NCBI GenBank assembly: GCA_030832365.1
Contig: JAURJF010000029.1
Coordinates: 1-11,421, forward strand
Direction of reading: 5' to 3'
DNA from: Candidatus Nanopelagicales bacterium
GTDB taxonomy: Bacteria; Actinomycetota; Actinomycetes; Nanopelagicales; Nanopelagicaceae
DNA: 11,421 bases
Part shown: positions 7,050 through 11,421 of the stretch, in pieces
Numbering within the stretch: the stretch's first letter is position 1
Layout of the letters: each line of letters starts with the position of its first letter
Made by a program: the position numbers and the translations under genes
Notes under the pieces: generated by a model
What the model was told of the DNA's origin: nothing
Seen by the model: only the letters and a program-made list of their open reading frames with translations
Databases searched by the model: none

Positions 7050-7338
7050 GAGATATCGCTTCATGGCGGTGGCAGCTGGCATCATGTCGCTTCTGCTCTG
7101 GTTTGTTGAACTTCCAGTGGTCTATCTACTTGATAATCCAGATTTAGAGGCAAAAGTTAAGTGGATTCCCTTTGTCCATGGCTATATCTATGCCTTCTAT
7201 GTCCTTGCAGCTATTCACTTCACAGCAAGGGCTCGCTTTACTATCAAACGAATGATTTTATTTATCTTGGCAGGAACCCTTCCAATAGCTTCATTTATTG
7301 CAGAGCGGCGAGTTATGAGGCAATTTCCCCTCTCATGA
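7033..7338 (+). CDS. DUF3817 family membrane protein
   Basis: This 101-aa protein has three predicted membrane segments (about 10-32, 46-65 and 73-89). DUF3817 marks are the N-terminal YRFMAVAAGIMS, VHGYIYAFY (48-56) and the terminal AGTLPIASFIAERRV (80-94). No molecular function is established for the family, which in actinobacteria is often beside SURF1 or other membrane genes. The ATG at 7033 lies within the last 17 bases of SURF1. A purine-rich AGGCAGGG is just upstream. The TGA overlaps the ATG of the cis-prenyl synthase gene (ATGA, 7335-7338), so it belongs to the same translationally coupled operon. The family call is firm; the role is unknown. Confidence 0.88.
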   Translation: MNGVIKRYRFMAVAAGIMSLLLWFVELPVVYLLDNPDLEAKVKWIPFVHGYIYAFYVLAAIHFTARARFTIKRMILFILAGTLPIASFIAERRVMRQFPLS

Positions 7339-8123
7339 GAGCTAAAACTTTAATCAAGTCAGCGCTCTATCCCCTCTATGAAAAGCGCTTACTTGCAAAG
7401 CTTGATCTAGGCAGAACCCCGCGCCATATTGCTGTGATTTTAGATGGCAATAGAAGATGGGCAAGAGAAAATCCCTCACTAAATGGCGACACCTCATCAG
7501 CTCATGGCCATAGAGCTGGGGCGAGCAAAATTATTGAGCTACTCACCTGGTGTGAGCAGACTGATATAAACGTCGTGACGCTATGGCTACTATCAAGTGA
7601 TAATTTAAAACGAAGCCCCCAAGAGCTAGATTCTTTAATGCAGATTATTGGATCAAGCGTTGAGTCCCTTGGCGATATTGGTAGATGGAGTATTAAGGTC
7701 TTAGGCTCTCTTGAACTACTTCCAGAGAAACTCCAAGAACAGCTAAAGCGAATTGAGGCCAAGAGCGCAGGTATCGCTGGTCTAAAAGTTAATGTGGCAA
7801 TTGGCTATGGCGGCAGACTTGAGATAGTTGATGCTGTTAAGAGCTACCTAGATTCAGCAAAGAGCTCGGGAAAAGATATAACGCAAATAAGAGATGAATT
7901 AACGGTGAACTCACTAGATCAATATCTCTACACTGCAGGGCAACCAGATCCTGAGTTAGTGATTAGAACATCAGGGGAGCAAAGACTTGGCGGGTTTCTG
8001 CTCTGGCAGAGCCATCAATCTGAGTTTTATTTCTGTGAGGCTTACTGGCCAGATTTTCGCCGGGTAGATTTTCTTCGAGCACTTCGCTCCTACTCACTTC
8101 GCCAGAGACGTCTTGGAAAGTAA
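7335..8123 (+). CDS. uppS: Isoprenyl transferase (cis-prenyl diphosphate synthase, UppS family)
   Basis: This 262-aa enzyme condenses isopentenyl diphosphate in cis onto an allylic diphosphate to make polyprenyl diphosphates, precursors of the lipid carrier for wall synthesis. The catalytic Asp is D37 in HIAVILDGNRRWA (31-43). HGHRAGASKI (substrate-binding loop), TLWLLSSDNLKR, VNVAIGYGGR, PELVIRTSGEQRLGGFLLWQ and EFYFCEAYWPDFR follow in the family order. WLLSSDNLKR in place of the more usual FSxENWxRP recalls the short-chain Z-FPP synthase group (M. tuberculosis Rv1086) rather than the long-chain one (Rv2361c), so product length is uncertain. I chose ATG 7335, which overlaps the DUF3817 stop by 4 bases. 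The frame extends up to 7161, but that part lies over DUF3817 and carries no family sequence. A palindrome follows the stop after 7 bases. Confidence 0.93.
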   Translation: MRAKTLIKSALYPLYEKRLLAKLDLGRTPRHIAVILDGNRRWARENPSLNGDTSSAHGHRAGASKIIELLTWCEQTDINVVTLWLLSSDNLKRSPQELDSLMQIIGSSVESLGDIGRWSIKVLGSLELLPEKLQEQLKRIEAKSAGIAGLKVNVAIGYGGRLEIVDAVKSYLDSAKSSGKDITQIRDELTVNSLDQYLYTAGQPDPELVIRTSGEQRLGGFLLWQSHQSEFYFCEAYWPDFRRVDFLRALRSYSLRQRRLGK

Positions 8124-8130
8124 TTAAAAC

Positions 8131-8147
8131 CTCAAGTTGAACTTGAG
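8131..8147. repeat. Perfect 7-bp inverted repeat just after uppS
   Basis: CTCAAGT (8131-8137), TGA, then ACTTGAG (8141-8147) form a perfect hairpin or two-fold operator 7 bases past the uppS stop. No T tract follows on the + strand, so it is not a standard intrinsic terminator in that direction. On the - strand it is followed by GTTTTAATTA. With the preceding C it resembles the CCTCAAG/CTTGAGG half-sites of SoxR operators, but the centre is one base longer and no promoter of MerR-family geometry flanks it. Confidence 0.55.
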
Positions 8148-8203
8148 CGTGTCGCGTGATTTCAAGGCCTCTAGGACTTACCTTTTTCTCGTGGTACTTC
8201 CCC

Positions 8204-8225
8204 GGCAAATCTGCCTAATTCAGGC
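8204..8225 (+). repeat. Overlapping inverted repeats, mutually exclusive hairpins before phoH2
   Basis: GGCA (8204-8207) can pair with TGCC (8212-8215). GCCT (8213-8216) can pair with AGGC (8222-8225), extended by one wobble and one G-C pair outside. The middle strand is shared, so only one stem can form at a time. The stems are short, and biological use as an operator or RNA switch is unproven. Confidence 0.35.
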
Positions 8226-8236
8226 GGAAAAAGCCC

Positions 8237-8242
8237 TATAAC
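8237..8242 (+). promoter_or_regulatory. Candidate -10 element for phoH2
   Basis: TATAAC matches the TAnnnT-type -10 consensus except at the last base. It lies 22 bases before the phoH2 GTG and would give a leader of about 15 bases that still contains the AAGGAG site. No convincing -35 is seen at 16-18 bases upstream. Confidence 0.3.
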
Positions 8243-8254
8243 AACAGAATAAGC

Positions 8255-8260
8255 AAGGAG
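8255..8260 (+). promoter_or_regulatory. Ribosome binding site fixing the GTG start of phoH2
   Basis: AAGGAG ends 4 bases before the GTG at 8265, and the PIN domain starts within 15 residues of it, so this start is well supported. Confidence 0.75.
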
Positions 8261-8264
8261 TTCC

Positions 8265-9587
8265 GTGGCCCGCGCTAGCTCCGAAGGTCGCAAGACCTAC
8301 GTTCTAGATACCAGCGTCCTGTTAGCAGACCCTTCCGCCTTCTTCCGCTTCGATGAGCATGAAATCATCATTCCAATAGCGGTAATAGGAGAACTTGAAT
8401 CAAAGCGAGATCATCCCGAGCTTGGATACTTTGCCAGAGCAGCTTTAAGAAAGCTTGATGATCTAAGAGTTACCCATGGAAGACTCGATAAACCACTCAA
8501 GATCACGGCAACTGGCGGAACTCTCTCAGTTGAGTTAAACCATACTGATACTTCATCTCTGCCTCATGGATTCTTGCGTGATGGCACAAATGATTCAAGA
8601 ATTTTAGCTGTTGCTAGAAATTTAGTAAGTGAAGGAAAAGATGTTGTTCTAGTTACTAAAGATCTTCCCTTAAGAGTTAAAGCATCATCAGTTGGAGTAA
8701 GCGCCGATGAGTATCGCGCAGAACTTGCGCCAAATAGCGGTTGGACTGGAATGGCTGAGGTAAGCGTTGGAAGTAAAACTATCGATGCTCTCTATGCTGG
8801 CGAGAAAGTGAGCGCCCCCGAGGTTAAAGATCTTCCAGTTCACACTGGAGTAGTTCTTCACTCTGAAAAGGGCAGCGCTCTTGCAAGAGTTAGCGCAGAT
8901 AAAACTCTCTGCCTAGTTCGAGGAGATAAGAGCGCATTTGGAATTCATGGTAGATCTGCTGAGCAGCGGATAGCACTTGATCTCCTGCTAGATAATGAAA
9001 TTGGAATTGTCTCTCTAGGAGGAAGGGCGGGAACTGGAAAATCTGCCCTGGCTCTCTGCGCAGGCCTTGAGGCAGTTCTTGAACGGCGCCTCCATAAAAA
9101 GATAATTGTCTTCCGCCCGCTCTATCCAGTTGGAGGTCAAGAGCTTGGATACTTGCCAGGAAGTGAAGGGGAGAAGATGTCTCCTTGGGCGCAAGCAGTC
9201 TTTGACACCCTTGGAGCTGTTGTCTCGGCCCAGGTAATTGAGGAGATTTTAGATCGCGGACTTATTGAGGTTCTTCCGCTAACCCATATCCGCGGCCGCT
9301 CACTCCATGACTCCTTTGTAATTGTCGATGAGGCTCAATCTCTAGAGCGCGGAGTTTTATTAACTGTGCTCTCTCGAATCGGGCAGGGCTCAAGGGTGGT
9401 GCTCACCCATGATGTGGCCCAGAGGGATAACCTGCGGGTTGGTCGCCATGATGGCGTTGTTGCTGTTGTGGAATCGCTCAAGGGCCATCCTCTCTTTGCC
9501 CATGTGACTCTGACCCGCTCTGAGCGCTCGCAGATCGCAGCTTTAATAACTGAGCTCCTTGAAGATCCAGTCCAGCTATATGCCTAA
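8265..9587 (+). CDS. phoH2: PhoH2-type protein: PIN domain fused to PhoH ATPase
   Basis: This 440-aa protein joins a PIN-type ribonuclease domain (about 10-150) to a PhoH P-loop ATPase domain (about 225-440). In mycobacteria such PhoH2 proteins are reported to have ATP-dependent RNA-unwinding and RNase activity. Acidic PIN residues are visible at D15 (VLDTSVLL), E43 (IGELESK), D110 (GTNDSR) and D133 (VTKDLPL). The ATPase has Walker A GRAGTGKS (253-260), Walker B FVIVDEAQ (351-358), HIRGRSLHDS before it and THDVAQRDNLRVGRHDG (381-397) after it, all typical. Length is normal. The start is GTG 8265 with AAGGAG upstream. It is separated from uppS by 141 bases and from the SLT gene by 213 bases. 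In mycobacteria a small antitoxin-like gene (phoAT) precedes phoH2; nothing comparable is visible here. Confidence 0.95.
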   Translation: MARASSEGRKTYVLDTSVLLADPSAFFRFDEHEIIIPIAVIGELESKRDHPELGYFARAALRKLDDLRVTHGRLDKPLKITATGGTLSVELNHTDTSSLPHGFLRDGTNDSRILAVARNLVSEGKDVVLVTKDLPLRVKASSVGVSADEYRAELAPNSGWTGMAEVSVGSKTIDALYAGEKVSAPEVKDLPVHTGVVLHSEKGSALARVSADKTLCLVRGDKSAFGIHGRSAEQRIALDLLLDNEIGIVSLGGRAGTGKSALALCAGLEAVLERRLHKKIIVFRPLYPVGGQELGYLPGSEGEKMSPWAQAVFDTLGAVVSAQVIEEILDRGLIEVLPLTHIRGRSLHDSFVIVDEAQSLERGVLLTVLSRIGQGSRVVLTHDVAQRDNLRVGRHDGVVAVVESLKGHPLFAHVTLTRSERSQIAALITELLEDPVQLYA

Positions 9588-9800
9588 TAATTGGGGTTTT
9601 ACTACAAATAGGGCATAACGGACTTTATAGGGGCTGACCTGCACTTTCCTTACCCACAATTGCTGTGAGTTTAATCTTTTTACGCCACTCGCGGGTTTAA
9701 ATTTGCCCCTCACCCCTTACTTTGTAAGTCTAAGCCCAACTCCCCCTAGAAGCCCCCTCGAGCCTGGCTCTGACTTGTTCAGCGCTAAGGAGGTAGAAAG
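9588..9800 (+). other. 213-base non-coding leader before the SLT gene, C-rich and possibly structured
   Basis: No ORF is supported here. The first half is AT-rich. The second half has five C runs (9706-9709, 9713-9716, 9735-9737, 9742-9746, 9753-9757), which make the - strand G-rich. Possible base pairing includes GGGGCT (9630-9635) with AGCCCC (9751-9756), which would close a domain of about 127 bases. Local dyads are GAGCCTGGCTC (9760-9770) and CTGA/TCAG (9770-9773, 9779-9782) next to the ribosome site. TATAGG (9626-9631) and CATAAC (9614-9619) resemble -10 elements, but neither has a good -35. Cyclic-di-AMP (ydaO) riboswitches precede wall-hydrolase genes in many actinobacteria, but I did not recognise that motif's conserved core here. 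Confidence 0.5.
9787..9793 (+). promoter_or_regulatory. Strong Shine-Dalgarno site of the SLT gene
   Basis: AAGGAGG is the best ribosome site in the window, 7 bases before the ATG at 9801. It suggests the mRNA has a real leader and high translation potential. Confidence 0.8.
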
Positions 9801-10373
9801 ATGTTGCTAAACCGGCGCGCGATCGTTGCCCTCGCCTTTGCGACCCTATTTATCTCCTCGGTTGAAATCTCCCATGCCCAACCGGTTTACACAGAACCTA
9901 TAGAGCTCTTAGTAGTCCAACCTGGTGACTCCCTAAAGGTCAGCGTTCCAGGAGATCTAGAGCCAAACTGGCCGACGCTAATTGAGATGAGCGATCGCTC
10001 CCTAGTTATGGCCTGGGATATGTTGATGGTTTCGGTGATGATTCAAAAAGTTGAAAAAGCTAGAAGCGCCAAAGGAGCGAGAAGCGTTGGCAGAGAGATT
10101 GCCAAAGAGAGCTATGGCTGGGGAGCGCGTCAATATAGCTGCCTCGATGCTCTATGGACCAAGGAGAGTAATTGGAACTATAGAGCGAGAAATCCCAGAA
10201 CTGGCGCCCATGGAATTCCGCAAGCACTTCCAGCTACAAAGATGGAGGTTGTAGGAACTGATTGGAGAACTAATCCAGTTACTCAGATTCAATGGGGTTT
10301 GAGATATATCGATATTCGCTATGAAACTCCATGCAAGGCGTGGGCGAAATTTAAACGCTCAAACTATTATTAA
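9801..10373 (+). CDS. Secreted lytic transglycosylase-like (SLT/lysozyme-fold) protein
   Basis: This 190-aa protein has a classical signal peptide: a basic start (NRR), a hydrophobic core and ISHA before a likely cleavage near residues 26/27. The mature part has a linker and then a C-terminal SLT-like domain (about 105-190). CLDALWTKESNWNYRARNP (114-132) carries the putative catalytic Glu (E122). GAHGIPQALPATKM (135-148) is the usual substrate-groove motif, and WGLRYIDIRYETPCKAW (165-181) follows. The ending resembles the actinobacterial family whose members finish with Gly-Trp-Tyr; here it is Asn-Tyr-Tyr. C114 and C178 may form a disulfide, as expected for an exported protein. It probably cleaves peptidoglycan glycan strands with 1,6-anhydro product formation. 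Its stop overlaps the stop of the convergent fumarase gene. No LysM or other wall-binding repeat is seen. Confidence 0.88.
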   Translation: MLLNRRAIVALAFATLFISSVEISHAQPVYTEPIELLVVQPGDSLKVSVPGDLEPNWPTLIEMSDRSLVMAWDMLMVSVMIQKVEKARSAKGARSVGREIAKESYGWGARQYSCLDALWTKESNWNYRARNPRTGAHGIPQALPATKMEVVGTDWRTNPVTQIQWGLRYIDIRYETPCKAWAKFKRSNYY

Positions 10374-11421
10374 AAAGAGCTCTCTGGTTTTACACCAATA
10401 GTTAGCGGCTTTAGTGAGCCATTGAAAAAATCATTTCCCTTATCATCAACAACGATAAATGCTGGAAAGTTTTCAACTTCAATCTTCCAAACTGCCTCCA
10501 TGCCAAGTTCTTCATAATCAAGAACCTCAACCTTCTTGATGCAATCTTGAGCAAGGCGAGCGGCAGGTCCTCCAATAGAGCCTAGATAGAAACCACCATT
10601 TTTCTTGCATGCCTCACTCACCTGCTTAGAGCGATTACCTTTAGCGAGCATTATTAGCGAGCCACCAAGTGCTTGAAAATACTCAACATAGGAATCCATT
10701 CTTCCTGCAGTTGTTGGACCAAAAGATCCTGAGGCATATCCCTTTGGAGTCTTGGCAGGGCCTGCGTAATAAACTGGATATCTCTTGAAATATTCAGGCA
10801 GGCTTTTCCCAGAATCTACTAGCTCTTTTAACTTCGCATGGGCTAGATCTCTTGCCACAACCATGGTTCCGCTAAGTGATAAACGAGTCTTTACTGGATG
10901 CTTTGAAAGCTCAGCCAGAATCTGGTCCATAGGTTGGTTTAGATCGATATTTACTACGCTCTCATCTAAGTGATCATCTGTAGTCTCTGGAAGGAAGTGG
11001 GCTGGGTCGCGCTCTAAAACTTCAATAAATACGCCATCTTTAGTGATCTTGGCCTTTGCCTGGCGATCTGCTGAGCAAGAGACTGCAATTGAAATAGGAA
11101 GTGAGGCGCCATGCCTTGGAAGGCGGATGACTCTCACATCATGGCAGAAGTATTTGCCGCCAAATTGCGCGCCGATTCCTAGTTTCTGGGTAAGAGCCAA
11201 GACCTCTTTTTCAAGTTCTAGATCTCTAAAGGCTCTACCAGTTTTGGCATCACCTGTTGTAGGTAGTGAATCTAGATACTTAGTTGAGGCAAGCTTTGCG
11301 CTCTTTGCAGTGAACTCCGCTGATGTTCCACCAATGACAATAGCTAGGTGATAGGGAGGGCAAGCAGCAGTTCCAAGAGAGCGCAGCTTCTCCTCAAGCC
11401 AGGTGATAAAAGATGTTGGAT
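10370..11421 (-). CDS. Fumarate hydratase class I, iron-sulfur dependent (N-terminal part outside window)
   Basis: This is the C-terminal 349 residues of an oxygen-sensitive [4Fe-4S] fumarase of the FumA/FumB type, which hydrates fumarate to L-malate in the TCA cycle. The frame stays open to the window edge, so the apparent start at 11200 (a Leu codon) is only internal. Two cluster-ligand cysteines are visible at fragment positions 20 (GTAACPPYH) and 115 (SCSADRQAK); the third lies in the missing part. Other near-invariant segments are GAQFGGKYF, RVIRLPRHGAS, YYAGPAKTPKGYASGSFGPT, GRMDSY, LAKGNRS, GGFYLGSIGGPAA and ELGMEAVWKIEVE. These residues agree closely with E. coli FumA from memory. The C-terminus lacks the extra FumA tail. 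The TAA overlaps the TAA of the convergent SLT gene, with no separate terminator visible. Confidence 0.96.
   Translation of the reverse strand, partial: PTSFITWLEEKLRSLGTAACPPYHLAIVIGGTSAEFTAKSAKLASTKYLDSLPTTGDAKTGRAFRDLELEKEVLALTQKLGIGAQFGGKYFCHDVRVIRLPRHGASLPISIAVSCSADRQAKAKITKDGVFIEVLERDPAHFLPETTDDHLDESVVNIDLNQPMDQILAELSKHPVKTRLSLSGTMVVARDLAHAKLKELVDSGKSLPEYFKRYPVYYAGPAKTPKGYASGSFGPTTAGRMDSYVEYFQALGGSLIMLAKGNRSKQVSEACKKNGGFYLGSIGGPAARLAQDCIKKVEVLDYEELGMEAVWKIEVENFPAFIVVDDKGNDFFNGSLKPLTIGVKPESSF

Larger units (their letters stand above)
8124..8264 (+). other. Intergenic region between uppS and phoH2
   Basis: This 141-base gap holds no convincing gene; a 16-codon GTG frame at 8191-8241 is not credible. 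It contains a perfect palindrome (8131-8147), a set of overlapping alternative inverted repeats (8204-8225), a -10-like TATAAC (8237-8242) without a convincing -35, and the phoH2 ribosome site (8255-8260). Confidence 0.7.

Noticed and set aside
7161..7334. 58-residue N-terminal extension of the cis-prenyl synthase
   Set aside because: It is out of frame with, and fully inside, the DUF3817 gene and looks unlike any prenyl synthase N-terminus. The ATG at 7335 overlapping the DUF3817 stop is the natural start.
7963..8208. 81-aa open frame on the - strand across the end of uppS and the following gap
   Set aside because: Most of it is antisense to conserved UppS codons and the sequence shows no recognisable motif.
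9588..9800. Cyclic-di-AMP (ydaO) riboswitch before the SLT gene
   Set aside because: The context fits, but I could not find the conserved core sequence of that motif, so it stays a hypothesis to test rather than a feature.
10374..10395. Possible - strand fumarase terminator from the AGAGAGCTCT dyad followed by T residues
   Set aside because: The stem is only 4 bp with a 2-base loop, lies inside the last fumarase codons and is too weak to call.
11101..11200. Fumarase start at position 11200
   Set aside because: The codon there is an internal Leu codon. The frame continues upstream to the window edge with clear class I fumarase sequence, including a cluster cysteine.

Overview
The window reads as chromosomal DNA from a streamlined, low-to-moderate-GC actinobacterium. 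The basis is protein-level pattern recognition: an actinobacterial-type Bax inhibitor-1/YccA protein, a DrrAB-type exporter, a greA–DUF4307 pair, SURF1–DUF3817, a short actinobacterial-type cis-prenyl synthase, a PIN–PhoH2 protein and a small actinobacterial SLT protein next to fumarase. The base composition is AT-leaning and there is very little non-coding DNA. I would guess a freshwater Nanopelagicales (acI)-like organism, but sequence alone does not prove that. No rRNA, tRNA, CRISPR array, insertion sequence or phage gene was seen.

Layout. (1) 1-585: 3' end of a Bax inhibitor-1/YccA membrane protein, ending at a strong rho-independent terminator (615-652) that lies inside the next, convergent gene. 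(2) 586-5292: a transport block. Two drug-efflux type MFS genes run leftward (a 12-TM protein and a 14-TM DHA2 protein), divergent from a DrrA/DrrB-like ABC exporter running rightward. A candidate leaderless promoter lies in the short divergent region (3464-3492). (3) 5293-6194: greA and a DUF4307 membrane protein, leftward. (4) 6209-8123: a tightly overlapping rightward operon of a 47-aa membrane protein, SURF1, DUF3817 and a cis-prenyl diphosphate synthase. (5) 8124-8264: a short intergenic region with a perfect palindrome and alternative hairpins, then phoH2 (8265-9587). (6) 9588-9800: a C-rich, possibly structured leader, then a secreted lytic-transglycosylase-like protein (9801-10373). 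(7) 10370-11421: class I (Fe-S) fumarase, leftward, with its 5' part beyond the window.

The greA–DUF4307–small membrane gene–UppS–PhoH2–fumarase order resembles a neighbourhood known from larger actinobacteria such as the Mycobacterium tuberculosis Rv1080c-Rv1098c region. The mycothiol S-conjugate amidase gene (mca), which I recall sitting next to DUF4307 there, is absent here. The three convergent gene pairs have abutting or overlapping stop codons, and most co-directional pairs overlap or nearly touch. Regulatory elements are therefore forced into coding DNA or into three short gaps (3431-3499, 8124-8264, 9588-9800).

Functionally the window is mostly housekeeping: transcript elongation rescue (GreA), cytochrome oxidase assembly (SURF1), polyprenyl phosphate supply (UppS), RNA metabolism (PhoH2), wall remodelling (SLT) and the TCA cycle (fumarase). 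A multi-transporter export block is set into it. I found no convincing wholly new system. The most interesting leads are the missing mca, the terminator overlapping coding sequence, and the unexplained leaders of phoH2 and the SLT gene.
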